Origin: an uncultured bacterium
Lineage (GTDB): Bacteria > Bacillota_I > Bacilli_A > RF39 > UBA660
Direction of reading: 5' to 3'
DNA length: 64,000 nucleotides
NCBI GenBank assembly: GCA_905216155.1
Contig: CAJMSU010000004.1
Coordinates: 1-64,000 of the forward strand
The notes under the pieces are model-generated. The model made no database searches. It had not been told where the DNA came from and saw only the letters and a program-made list of their open reading frames with translations. Shown piece by piece: positions 16,192-24,748 of the stretch. Made by a program: the position numbers and the translations under genes. Position 1 is the first letter of the stretch. Every line of letters starts with the position of its first letter.

Positions 16192-17262
16192 ATGGTAGTA
16201 GTTAAAAGAAAACCTAAGCCACTTTTAATTATTCTTGTTTTTTTAGGTAGCTTTTTAATATTTCTAGCCTTTTTTTATATGTTTTTAACAAGACCTATGG
16301 ATTATAAAAATAAAAATGATGTAGAAATAGTTATACCTAGTGGTGTAGGTGTTAATGGAGTTAGTAGAATTTTAAAAGAGAAGAATTTAATTAGAAGTAG
16401 AGTTTTATTTACTTTAGTAATTAAATTAGATGGACATACTTCATTAAAGGCATCTACATATAAATTAAATAAATCTATGTCTATGCAAAAGATTATAGAT
16501 ACTTTAAGTAGTGGTAATAATTATAATCCTGATGCTGTTAAGATTACTTTTAAAGAGGGAAGTAGAGTTACTGATTATGCGTTAGCTATTGCTAATGCTA
16601 CTAATAATACTTATGATGATGTTATAGATGTTATAAATGATAAAACTTATTTAAGTGAAGTTATTAATTCTTATTGGTTTTTGACTGATGATATATTAAA
16701 TAGCAATATATATTATCCATTAGAGGGATATTTATCACCTGATACATATGAGTTTAAAAATAAGAATGTTAGTGTTAAAGATATAATTAAGGCTATGTTG
16801 GATGAAACTGATAAAAAACTTAGTACTTATAAAAATAAGATAGATGATATTCATTCTATTATGACTATGGCATCAATTGTTGAGTTAGAGGGTACTAATA
16901 CAAAATCTAGAAAAATGATAGTTGGTGTTTTTAATAACAGACTTGCTAAAGGAATGAATATGGGTAGTGATGTTACTACTTATTATGCACTTCAATATCC
17001 TATGACTAGTGATTTAACATCAGCTCAATTTGCAACAATTAATCCTTATAATACAAGAGCGGGTAATATGGGTGGAAAACTTCCAGTTGGACCAATTTGT
17101 AATCCTAGTTTATCTAGTATAGAGGCTAGTGTTAATCCGACTGATAATGATTATTTATTTTTTGTTGCTGATAAAAATGGTGATATATATTATACAAAAA
17201 CTAATGTAGAACATGATAAGAAAGTTAATGAAATTAAGAAGAAAGGTGACTGGATATGGTAG
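16192..17262 (+). CDS. mltG: Endolytic murein transglycosylase MltG (YceG-like)
   Basis: 356 residues. One N-terminal membrane anchor (about 10-32, LLIILVFLGSFLIFLAFFYMF), then an external LysM-like region (VEIVIPSGVGVNGVSRILKEKNLIRS) and the YceG catalytic domain. ASIVELEG contains the catalytic Glu, followed by IVGVFNNRLAKGMNMGSDVTTYYAL and YNTRAGNMGGKLPVGPICNPSLSSIEA. MltG cuts nascent glycan strands next to the membrane, ending peptidoglycan polymerisation. Its presence shows that a cell wall is made. Good ribosome binding site GGAGGG. The stop overlaps trmR by 7 nt. Confidence 0.95.
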   Translation: MVVVKRKPKPLLIILVFLGSFLIFLAFFYMFLTRPMDYKNKNDVEIVIPSGVGVNGVSRILKEKNLIRSRVLFTLVIKLDGHTSLKASTYKLNKSMSMQKIIDTLSSGNNYNPDAVKITFKEGSRVTDYALAIANATNNTYDDVIDVINDKTYLSEVINSYWFLTDDILNSNIYYPLEGYLSPDTYEFKNKNVSVKDIIKAMLDETDKKLSTYKNKIDDIHSIMTMASIVELEGTNTKSRKMIVGVFNNRLAKGMNMGSDVTTYYALQYPMTSDLTSAQFATINPYNTRAGNMGGKLPVGPICNPSLSSIEASVNPTDNDYLFFVADKNGDIYYTKTNVEHDKKVNEIKKKGDWIW

Positions 17263-17849
17263 ATAATTTTTCTAATGTAAAAAAAATTAAGGAATATGCC
17301 AAGGAAAACAATGTACCTATTATGATGGATTCTGGTATTCAATTTTTAACAAATTTTATTATTAAGAAAGATATTAGAAATGTATTAGAAATTGGTACTG
17401 CTATTGGGTACTCTTCTATTATGATGGCACTTTCTAGTCCTTCTGTTAAAATTACAACTATTGAAAGAGATGAGAAAAGATATTTAGAAGCTTTAAAAAA
17501 TATTAAAGAATTGAATTTAGAGGATAGGATTACTTTAATTTATAACGATGCATTAAATGTTAAAATTGATGGAGAATTTGATATGATTTTTATTGATGCT
17601 GCTAAGGCACAGAATATTAAATTCTTTGAAAAATTTGAGAGAAATTTAGTTTCTTCTGGTTATATAATTACTGATAATATAAAATTTCATGGGTTAGTTG
17701 ATAAGGATGAAAAAGAAATAAAGAGTAGAAATGTACGTGGTATTGTTAGAAAAATAAAAGCTTATATTGAATTTTTAAAAGATAATGTTAAGTATGATAC
17801 AGAATTTTTAGATATTGGTGATGGTATTTCTGTTAGCTGTAAGAAATAG
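17256..17849 (+). CDS. trmR: tRNA 5-hydroxyuridine methyltransferase (YrrM/TrmR type)
   Basis: 197 residues, family 3 O-methyltransferase. The SAM-binding motif VLEIGTAIGYSSIMMA and DMIFIDAAKAQ (metal-binding Asp) are visible, along with ERDEKRYLEALKNI. Bacillus YrrM (TrmR) methylates 5-hydroxyuridine to 5-methoxyuridine at position 34 of several tRNAs. The two U32 proteins needed to make hydroxyuridine (yrrN, yrrO) follow in the same block, which supports that assignment over a generic catechol methyltransferase. Two inserted genes separate trmR from them. Confidence 0.88.
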   Translation: MVDNFSNVKKIKEYAKENNVPIMMDSGIQFLTNFIIKKDIRNVLEIGTAIGYSSIMMALSSPSVKITTIERDEKRYLEALKNIKELNLEDRITLIYNDALNVKIDGEFDMIFIDAAKAQNIKFFEKFERNLVSSGYIITDNIKFHGLVDKDEKEIKSRNVRGIVRKIKAYIEFLKDNVKYDTEFLDIGDGISVSCKK

Positions 17850-17858
17850 GGTGTAAGT

Positions 17859-18704
17859 ATGATTAATTATTTTCAAATACTAGATTGTAGTAATGATTTG
17901 GGGAATTGTTGTAGTGATTATGGTTTAGCTAATATTCTTGATATTTTGAGAAAAATATTAGAGCTTTTACAAATAATTGTACCAATTCTTTTAATTGTTA
18001 TGGCAACTGTTCAATTTACTAAGTTAGTTGCTAGTCCTGATGCTAAAGATGGAGTAAAGAGTTTAATAAATAAATTTATGGCTGCAGGTATATGTTTTTT
18101 TATACCAACTTTTGTAAATATTGTTTTAACTGTTATTTCGTCATCTGGTATAGTTTCTAAAACATTTCAAGTTTCTGCTTGTTGGCAAAAAGCAAAAACA
18201 TCTAATGCTCTTATAAAGAGTACAGCCTTTAAATATGTTTCTTATGATGGTTTGGATACTACTAAGAATAGTAATATATCATCTAGTAAGAGAAATAAAA
18301 ATAAATCATCTTCAGCAAAAGGTACAGAAAAAGGTAGGGCTATAGTTAGTTATGCTGAGAGTTTTGTAGGTAATAAATATTTGTATGGCGGTAATTGGAA
18401 TGGTGAAAAGCCTTATAGTCCTACTGATTGTAGTGGTTTTGTTCAAGGTGTGTTTAAACACAATGGTATTACAGGATTACCAAGAGCAACTTCTTCTTAT
18501 GATATTAATTCTAGTATGTTTACAAGAGTTGATCCTAGTAATATACAGGCAGGAGACTTAGTTTTATATAATGGTCATATTGCTATTCTTACTGGTAATG
18601 GTAAAGAGATTGTACATGCTGCTGATGATAAATGGGGAGTTATAAAACAATCAACATATAAATATCAAGCAGTAAAAGCTATACTTCGAGTAAAGGGAGT
18701 TTAA
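17859..18704 (+). CDS. VirB2-like two-TM module fused to NlpC/P60 peptidoglycan hydrolase
   Basis: 281 residues. Residues ~25-110 hold two TM helices and the phrase PILLIVMATVQFTKLVAS followed by FMAAGICFFIPTFVNIVL, very like the two small VirB2-like proteins at 39253 and 39695. A Ser/Lys-rich linker (~135-155) leads to an NlpC/P60 domain (~155-281) with Cys191 in TDCSGFVQ, His240 in NGHIAILTG, and a further His in IVHAADD. The protein would place a wall-cutting endopeptidase on a T4SS pilin-type membrane anchor. It sits inside the trmR-yrrN block, where Bacilli usually have no such gene, 21 kb from the secretion locus. Role by inference: local wall opening for that apparatus. Confidence 0.87.
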   Translation: MINYFQILDCSNDLGNCCSDYGLANILDILRKILELLQIIVPILLIVMATVQFTKLVASPDAKDGVKSLINKFMAAGICFFIPTFVNIVLTVISSSGIVSKTFQVSACWQKAKTSNALIKSTAFKYVSYDGLDTTKNSNISSSKRNKNKSSSAKGTEKGRAIVSYAESFVGNKYLYGGNWNGEKPYSPTDCSGFVQGVFKHNGITGLPRATSSYDINSSMFTRVDPSNIQAGDLVLYNGHIAILTGNGKEIVHAADDKWGVIKQSTYKYQAVKAILRVKGV

Positions 18705-18708
18705 AAAT

Positions 18709-19515
18709 ATGATACTTGGTAATAATAAAAAAAATAAAGATATAGATGATTATGAATATAATAATAGTAATGGTAGAAAAAGTTTTTCTAATGTAATAGA
18801 TAATTTTAATAATATGGGAGTTTCTAAATATATTCCAGTTCTTATTATGATTTTTTTTATAGTATTAATAATTTTTTATGCTTTTTATAGTAAAAATAAA
18901 GATGAATTTAAAAGTATTAAAATAAATTCTTCAAAAGAAATAGTTTATACTATATATAATAAGATTCCTAATAGTCAACAAGAAGTTAATGTTCCTTATA
19001 TAAATGTTAATAATGACAATATAAAAAAAGTAAATAAAGAAATTATTAATTTATCAGAGGATTTTTTAAATAAAGATTCTAATAATATAATAGGTTATCA
19101 ATATTCTGTTACTGGTAAGTTTTTATCTTTAGCTTTAAAGATGATAGATTATAGTGGAGATGTTGATGCTATTAAATTTAAAACTTATAATATAAATTTA
19201 AAAACATTTGAGGTTATGAATAATAAAGATATTTTATCTTTATATGAGATAAATAATAAGGATGTTGTTAATAAGCTTAATAATAAGTTTAAAAGTTTTT
19301 ATAATAGTGAGGTAAAACAGGGATATATAGAAAGTAGAGAATGTAATTATAATTGTTTTTTAGAGCTTAGAGGTATTTCTAATATGATTGATGATGTTTC
19401 ATATTTTATACAAGATGGTAGACTTTATGCATATAAAGAATTTAGTATTGATTCTATATATAATGATTATGAGTTTTATAGTGATTTTGATTTTTTATTT
19501 TATATAACTGGGTGA
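18709..19515 (+). CDS. Membrane-anchored protein, possibly RsiV/DUF4163-like ectodomain
   Basis: 268 residues. A charged cytoplasmic stretch (1-44), one TM helix (about 45-63, PVLIMIFFIVLIIFYAFY) and a ~200-residue external domain. VPYINVNNDNIKKVNKEI resembles the N-terminal strand-helix of DUF4163/DUF3298 proteins (RsiV, PdaC), but similarity is weak and I see no catalytic motif. Two Cys (ECNYNCFLEL) are close together. It starts 4 nt after the VirB2-NlpC fusion, so the two were probably acquired and are expressed together. Ended by a very strong terminator. Confidence 0.6.
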   Translation: MILGNNKKNKDIDDYEYNNSNGRKSFSNVIDNFNNMGVSKYIPVLIMIFFIVLIIFYAFYSKNKDEFKSIKINSSKEIVYTIYNKIPNSQQEVNVPYINVNNDNIKKVNKEIINLSEDFLNKDSNNIIGYQYSVTGKFLSLALKMIDYSGDVDAIKFKTYNINLKTFEVMNNKDILSLYEINNKDVVNKLNNKFKSFYNSEVKQGYIESRECNYNCFLELRGISNMIDDVSYFIQDGRLYAYKEFSIDSIYNDYEFYSDFDFLFYITG

Positions 19516-19545
19516 AAAAATATAGTTTTTGACTATATTTTTTCA
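19513..19545 (+). terminator. Strong intrinsic terminator containing the stop codon
   Basis: A 14-bp stem runs from TGA (the stop codon of the preceding gene) through ATATAGT, pairing with ACTATAT...TTCA across a TTTTG loop. T-rich on the 3' arm. Confidence 0.85.
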
Positions 19546-19607
19546 TTTTAGATAAAACTTTCTTTTTTTAAGTACTTATTATATAATAGCACTAAGAAGG
19601 AGAGTTT

Positions 19608-20462
19608 ATGAAATTAATAGTTGAACAGATAGATAAAAATATAGATAAGTATAGTGATTTTGTAGATGGTGTTATTTTGGGACTTAAAGATTTTTCTTTA
19701 TTAAATCAAGTATCATATGAAATAGATGAAATTAGAAATATAAGTTTAAAATTTCCTAAGTTAGAAATATTTGTTAAAATAGATAAAAATATATTTAATA
19801 ATGAGTTAGATAAATTAAAAGAGGTTTTATTACTTTTAAATGAAATAAGAGTAGCAGGAGTCTTTTTTTATGATGTGGCACTTGTTGAGTTAAAGAAAAA
19901 AATGCACTTAGATAATCTTAATTTAATATGGAGTCAAACTCATATGGTTACAAACTTTAAAACATGTGATTACTATTATAATAACGGTTGTAAATACGCT
20001 TTATTATCTAAAGAGATTACCCTTGATGAGATTCTTGATATTAATAGACTTTCTAAGATTAATGTAATGGTAGAAGTTTTTTCTCTACCAAATGTTAGTT
20101 ATAGTAAAAGACATCTTGTTAGTAATTATTATCATGATAGTTTAATTAATAGTTCATCTAAAAGTCTTGATATAGTAGAGAAAGTTACTAAGAGTAAATA
20201 TAGGGTTATTGAAGAAGATTCTGGTACGGGATTTATATTGGATGATATTTTAAATGGTACTTCTGTTATTAAAGATTTATATGATAATAATGTTTCCTAT
20301 ATAATATTTAGGGAATATGGAATAGATAATTTTTTAGAGATAATAGAAGATACAAGAAAGTATTTATTATCTTCTTGTACTTTAGATAGTTATGTTTCAA
20401 AATATAAGGGAATTGGAAATACAGGCTTCTTTTTTAAGAAGACTATTTATAAGGTGAAGTAA
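19608..20462 (+). CDS. trhP1: U32 peptidase-like protein, YrrN type (tRNA hydroxylation)
   Basis: 284 residues. It matches the smaller member of the U32 pair (Bacillus YrrN). Only the N-terminal barrel part is present, with VDGVILGLKDFSL, NLNLIWSQTHMVTNF and a late HLVSNYY; the Cys cluster of the large member is missing. YrrN and YrrO (TrhP1/TrhP2) are needed for prephenate-dependent hydroxylation of U34 in tRNA. The gene is followed directly by yrrO with the stop and start adjacent. A good ribosome binding site (AAGGAGAG) precedes the ATG. The symbol follows the Bacillus literature. Confidence 0.82.
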   Translation: MKLIVEQIDKNIDKYSDFVDGVILGLKDFSLLNQVSYEIDEIRNISLKFPKLEIFVKIDKNIFNNELDKLKEVLLLLNEIRVAGVFFYDVALVELKKKMHLDNLNLIWSQTHMVTNFKTCDYYYNNGCKYALLSKEITLDEILDINRLSKINVMVEVFSLPNVSYSKRHLVSNYYHDSLINSSSKSLDIVEKVTKSKYRVIEEDSGTGFILDDILNGTSVIKDLYDNNVSYIIFREYGIDNFLEIIEDTRKYLLSSCTLDSYVSKYKGIGNTGFFFKKTIYKVK

Positions 20463-21662
20463 ATGAGAAAAATAGAATTATTATCTCCGGCAGGGGATTT
20501 AGAAAGACTAAAAGTTACTCTTTTATATGGAGCAGATGCTGTATATATTGGTGGAAAGAAATTTGGGTTGCGTGCAAATGCTACTAATTTTAGTATTGAT
20601 GAGATAAGAATGGGTTGCGAATTTGCTCATAAGCTTAATAAAAAAGTTTATTTGACACTTAATATTGTTTTTCATAATGAAGATATGGAAGATGTTTTTT
20701 CTTATATTAAAGATGTTGTAGAGGCAGGAATTGATGCTTTTATTGTTAGTGATCCTTTTATTATTTCTCATATAGTTGATAATTATCCTAATGTTGAGGT
20801 TCACCTATCAACACAAAATTCTACTACAAATTATGAGGCAGTAAATTATTTTAAGGAACAGGGAGTAAAAAGAGTTGTTTTGGCTAGAGAATTATCAAAA
20901 GTGGAAATAAAAGATATTATAGAGAAAACTGGTGTTGATATTGAGGTGTTTATTCATGGTGCGATGTGTACATGTTTTAGTGGAAGATGCGCTTTATCAA
21001 ATTATGTTACTAATAGAGATGCTAATCGTGGTGGTTGTGCACAAGTATGTAGATTTTCTTTTATAAATGGTGATAATAAAGAATTTACTATGGCAACAAA
21101 GGATATGAATATGGCAAAATATATTCCTGATTTAATTGATATTGGTGTCGTTAGTTTAAAGGTTGAAGGAAGAATGAGAAGTCTTTATTATTTAGCGACG
21201 GTTATAGGTACATATCGTAAAATTATTGATAAGTATTATGATGGTAGTTTAACTGATGAATTTATGAAGTATGCAAATGATACTTTACTTCGTGTATCTA
21301 ATAGGGAGAATTCTACTCATTATTTTATGAAGGAAGCAGATTATACTGATCAATATTATACTGGTAGGGTTGAAGTGTCTAATCAAGATTATTTGGGACA
21401 AGTAATATCTTATGATAAAAGGACAAAATTACTTAAATTTTATGAGAGAAATTATTTTGAAGTTGGTGATACTGTTGAAGTTTTTACACCTAATGGTGAT
21501 AGTATGATTTTTGATGTTTCTAAGCTATATGATTCTTCTAAAGGTGAGATTTTAGTTGCGAGACATCCGGATGATATATATTATTTATATGTAGATGCTC
21601 ATTTTGAAATAGGTGAATATTCTATGTTTAGATTAATAAATAAAAAAATAGATAAGAGGTAA
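20463..21662 (+). CDS. trhP2: U32-family tRNA hydroxylation protein, YrrO/TrhP type
   Basis: 399 residues. It begins with the U32 signature IELLSPAGDLERLKVTLLYGADAVYIGG. EVFIHGAMCTCFSGRCALSNY and GGCAQVCRFSF supply the conserved Cys that hold an iron-sulfur cluster. The family signature ...HGAMCxxxSGRCxLSN is complete. Together with YrrN it makes 5-hydroxyuridine at tRNA position 34, the substrate of TrmR encoded 3 kb upstream. Older annotation calls it a collagenase-like peptidase; the tRNA role is better supported for this gene context. Confidence 0.92.
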   Translation: MRKIELLSPAGDLERLKVTLLYGADAVYIGGKKFGLRANATNFSIDEIRMGCEFAHKLNKKVYLTLNIVFHNEDMEDVFSYIKDVVEAGIDAFIVSDPFIISHIVDNYPNVEVHLSTQNSTTNYEAVNYFKEQGVKRVVLARELSKVEIKDIIEKTGVDIEVFIHGAMCTCFSGRCALSNYVTNRDANRGGCAQVCRFSFINGDNKEFTMATKDMNMAKYIPDLIDIGVVSLKVEGRMRSLYYLATVIGTYRKIIDKYYDGSLTDEFMKYANDTLLRVSNRENSTHYFMKEADYTDQYYTGRVEVSNQDYLGQVISYDKRTKLLKFYERNYFEVGDTVEVFTPNGDSMIFDVSKLYDSSKGEILVARHPDDIYYLYVDAHFEIGEYSMFRLINKKIDKR

Positions 21663-21667
21663 TTATT

Positions 21668-22801
21668 ATGACTAATTTAGAAAAGGCAAAGGACAATTTT
21701 TTATTAAATGAAAATTATTTATCAAAGTACGCTACTAAGAGTAGTGATGCTATTAGGTTAATAGGATTTGAAGAAGATATTAGACCATCTTTTTTTCATG
21801 ATATAGATAGAATAATTCATTCTTTAAGTTATACAAGATATGCTGATAAGACACAGGTTTATTCTTTTAGAGAAAATGATCATATATCAAAAAGAATTAT
21901 TCATGTACAACTTGTTAGTAAAATTGCTAGAACTATTGGTAGAGCATTGAAGCTTAATTGTGATTTAATAGAGGCTATTGCACTTGGACATGATATTGGA
22001 CATACTCCTATTGGTCATACTGGAGAAGCTTTACTTAATGAAATTTCAATTTCTGAATTAAATGAAAATTTTATGCATAATATTCAAGGAGTAAGATATT
22101 ATATGGAAGTTGAAAATAATGGTTATGGACTTGACCTTTGTATTCAGACATTAGATGGAATAATGTGTCATAATGGTGAGATGCTATCAAATAAATATAT
22201 ACCAATGGAAAAAGATAAAGATGAGGTTTTAAGAGAGTATTATGAAAGTTATAAAGATAAGAATAGTTTTAGTAAATATTCCCCTATGACGCTTGAGGGA
22301 TGTGTTGTAAGAATTAGTGATATAATTGGATACATTGGAAGAGATATTGAAGATGCTATTAACTTAGGGCTTTTTAAAAGATGTGATTTACCTGAAGATA
22401 TAGTTCAAGTTTTGGGTAATAATAATAAAGATATTGTTAATACTATAATACTAGATATTATAGAAAACAGTATGGATAAAGATTATATTATGATGAGTAA
22501 TGATGTTTATAAAGCTTTATTTGCTCTTAAGAAGTTTAATTATGAAAATATTTATAATAAGAGTTTAACAAAAGAGGAGATTGATTATTATAGAATTGGA
22601 ATGAGAAAGATATATGATATTTATTTAGAAGATATAGAAAGTGATAATAAAAATAGTTTGATATATAAAATATTTTTAAGTAAACAAAATGATAGATATA
22701 TAAATAATACTAATAATAAAAGAAAGGTAATTGATTTTATTGCTGGTATGACTGATGATTTGTTTTTACATGAGATAGAAAAGTATTGCAAAAATAAGTA
22801 A
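21668..22801 (+). CDS. HD-domain dNTP triphosphohydrolase (Dgt-like)
   Basis: 377 residues, cytoplasmic. DRIIHSLSYTRYADKTQVYSF, ISKRIIHVQLVSKIARTIGRAL and AIALGHDIGHTPIGHTGE are the Dgt-type HD motifs supplying the metal-binding His and Asp. NFMHNIQGVRYY corresponds to the conserved HNxQ motif. Such enzymes hydrolyse dGTP or other dNTPs to nucleosides and triphosphate, limiting the dNTP pool. The position between yrrO and greA is where Bacillus has udk, so this gene replaces it. Precise nucleotide preference cannot be inferred. Confidence 0.88.
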   Translation: MTNLEKAKDNFLLNENYLSKYATKSSDAIRLIGFEEDIRPSFFHDIDRIIHSLSYTRYADKTQVYSFRENDHISKRIIHVQLVSKIARTIGRALKLNCDLIEAIALGHDIGHTPIGHTGEALLNEISISELNENFMHNIQGVRYYMEVENNGYGLDLCIQTLDGIMCHNGEMLSNKYIPMEKDKDEVLREYYESYKDKNSFSKYSPMTLEGCVVRISDIIGYIGRDIEDAINLGLFKRCDLPEDIVQVLGNNNKDIVNTIILDIIENSMDKDYIMMSNDVYKALFALKKFNYENIYNKSLTKEEIDYYRIGMRKIYDIYLEDIESDNKNSLIYKIFLSKQNDRYINNTNNKRKVIDFIAGMTDDLFLHEIEKYCKNK

Positions 22802-22842
22802 AAAGTGCTATAATATGGCTACTTTTGAAAGAGGTGTAATAA

Positions 22843-23499
22843 TTGAGAGATTATAGATTAGAAAAAGATGAAAAAAATTATGTTTTAAGTTACAAAAAAG
22901 ATGAAGAAGATGGGAATTTATTAGTAAAATTTGCTGATGACGGTAAAAAGTCTACTTATTTTGAAGGTATTCCTGCTACATCTTTTAATATAAAAAATTT
23001 GGATATAAAGATGCAAAGCCAAATAGAAGAGGCCATTAAAAATAAACACAGATTTGTACTTAGTAGAAATGTGTCTTTAATAACTTCTGGTCTTGCTTTT
23101 GCTTCATCAGTAGCAGCTTCTTATTGTCTTTTTAATAAGGAAAATTTATCAGCTGCAGTTTTACTTTGTGCTGGTATACCAACTTTTGTTTACTGTTTAA
23201 AAGATTATATAAAAGAAAACAGAAAAGTTAAGGAATTGAAAAAAGCAGAATGTATTGAAATTAATAAAGAAAAACTTGATAATATCAAAAAATATCCTAA
23301 TGCTTTAGCAGGTGTTAAAGATAAAACTAAGGAATTTATTTCTTCTTATGAAGAACCTTTTAAGGCAAATAATTTAGATAAAATAAATCAAGAAGATATA
23401 GATAAAATAATTGCTAATATTGAAAGAGAAGAAGAGTTTAACTTTATTTATGAAAAAAAGGAAAATCCTAAAATAAAAAATTATGTTATAGGCAAATAA
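22843..23499 (+). CDS. Hypothetical protein with a TM hairpin
   Basis: 218 residues, starting at TTG 22843 preceded by AGAGGTG. Two hydrophobic helices (about 78-94 and 99-119; VSLITSGLAFASSVAASYCLF, LSAAVLLCAGIPTFVYCL) form a hairpin between two charged cytoplasmic parts. I recognise no family. It lies between the dNTPase gene and greA; greA has its own promoter directly downstream. Confidence 0.72.
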   Translation: MRDYRLEKDEKNYVLSYKKDEEDGNLLVKFADDGKKSTYFEGIPATSFNIKNLDIKMQSQIEEAIKNKHRFVLSRNVSLITSGLAFASSVAASYCLFNKENLSAAVLLCAGIPTFVYCLKDYIKENRKVKELKKAECIEINKEKLDNIKKYPNALAGVKDKTKEFISSYEEPFKANNLDKINQEDIDKIIANIEREEEFNFIYEKKENPKIKNYVIGK

Positions 23500-23511
23500 T
23501 TCATATTTTGG

Positions 23512-23540
23512 TTGTAAAATATAAAAAAGTATGTTATACT
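23512..23540 (+). promoter_or_regulatory. greA promoter, extended -10
   Basis: TTGTAA (23512-23517), 17-nt spacer, TATACT (23535-23540) preceded by TGT. The short leader that follows contains a small AGTCC/GGACT hairpin. Confidence 0.7.
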
Positions 23541-23588
23541 TCTGAAAGTTAGTCCTAGGGACTTGATTATAATAAATGAGGTGAAATC

Positions 23589-24059
23589 ATGAAAAATAAA
23601 AATACAGTATATTTAACTCAAGAGGGTTTAGATGAAATAAAACAAGAATTAAATGATTTAATAAATGTTAGGAGACCAGAAAATATTCAAGCTATTAAGG
23701 AAGCTAGAAGCTTGGGAGACTTATCAGAGAATGCTGAGTATGATGCTGCTCGTAATGAACAAGCACAAATAGAGGGTAGAATTCAACAACTTGAAAAAAT
23801 GTTAGAGAATGTTTCTATTATTACAGATGTTTCTACTGATAAAGTTAGTATTGGTAATACAGTTTCAATAAAATATGTTGATGATGATGAAGAGGATGAA
23901 TATAAAATAGTTGGTTCTCAAGAAGCTGATCCATTTGAAAGTAAAATTTCTAATGAAAGTCCAATAGCACAAGCTTTATTTGATCATAGTGTTGGTGATA
24001 TTGTAACAGTAGAAAGTCCTAATGGAAGTTATGAAGTAGAAATTACAGAAATTAAATAA
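23589..24059 (+). CDS. greA: Transcription elongation factor GreA
   Basis: 156 residues, normal length. The N-terminal coiled coil contains ARSLGDLSENAEYDAARNEQAQIEGRI with the acidic tip residues that reach the RNA polymerase active site. The C-terminal FKBP-like domain ends with SPIAQALFDHSVGDIVTVESPNGSYEVEI. GreA triggers transcript cleavage in backtracked RNA polymerase. Ribosome binding site GAGGTG. It marks the end of the conserved housekeeping block; the sortase and pilus locus starts 65 nt downstream. Confidence 0.97.
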   Translation: MKNKNTVYLTQEGLDEIKQELNDLINVRRPENIQAIKEARSLGDLSENAEYDAARNEQAQIEGRIQQLEKMLENVSIITDVSTDKVSIGNTVSIKYVDDDEEDEYKIVGSQEADPFESKISNESPIAQALFDHSVGDIVTVESPNGSYEVEITEIK

Positions 24060-24124
24060 ATTTATAAAATACGACAAAATATATTATAAAGATAGTTTAT
24101 ATTGTACATATAGGAGTTATATGT

Positions 24125-24748
24125 ATGAAAAAAGCTATCTTTATTTTTTTTATAATATTTTTATTTTTTAGTTATATAGATTGTTATAGTGATGAGAGAT
24201 TTTCTTATAATAATTTATTATATAAAGATATTATTGGAAAAATTTATATACCAGGAACTAATATAAATAATTATGTTGTTAAGGGATGTAATAATTCGTA
24301 TTATTTAAATCATTCATATACTGGTGATTATGATGTATATGGTAGTATTTTTTTAGATTCTAGAAATAAAGTAGATGATAAAAAATTATTAATATATGGA
24401 CATAATTCTAAAAATAGTAATAAGGCATTATTTAAAGATTTAGAGAAATTTAAGGATAGAAATTTTTTTAATAATAATAAATATATATATTTAACTCTTG
24501 GTAATAAAAAATATAAGTATTTAGTGTTTTCTATTAATATTGTACCTAATGATAGTAATTATCATACTAGAATTAATTATAATAATTTTGAGTTTTATAG
24601 ATATGTTTTAAATTCTTATAATAGTTCTTTATATGATACTGATGTTTCTATTGATGATGTTAGTAATATGATTACTTTACAGACTTGTAATTATGATTCT
24701 TATAATACTTATTTATTAGTTAATGCAAAAAGGATTGGTGAAATATGA
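24125..24748 (+). CDS. Class B-like sortase 1
   Basis: 207 residues. N-terminal signal/anchor helix (2-19), then a sortase beta-barrel: GKIYIPGTNINNYVVKG, LLIYGHNSKN (H93) and MITLQTCNY (C188), followed by YLLVNAK. The spacing and TLxTC motif fit class B sortases, which join surface proteins to peptidoglycan or to each other. The nearly invariant catalytic Arg after the Cys seems to be Thr195 here. The gene overlaps the next by 4 nt (ATGA); that protein ends in a sortase-like APNTG motif and is the likely partner. Confidence 0.88.
   Translation: MKKAIFIFFIIFLFFSYIDCYSDERFSYNNLLYKDIIGKIYIPGTNINNYVVKGCNNSYYLNHSYTGDYDVYGSIFLDSRNKVDDKKLLIYGHNSKNSNKALFKDLEKFKDRNFFNNNKYIYLTLGNKKYKYLVFSINIVPNDSNYHTRINYNNFEFYRYVLNSYNSSLYDTDVSIDDVSNMITLQTCNYDSYNTYLLVNAKRIGEI

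Noticed and set aside
20523..20804. Minus-strand frame inside yrrO
   Set aside because: The + strand codes for a highly conserved U32 protein at this place.
19608..21662. U32 proteins as secreted collagenases
   Set aside because: No signal peptides are present, and the linkage with trmR points to tRNA hydroxylation.
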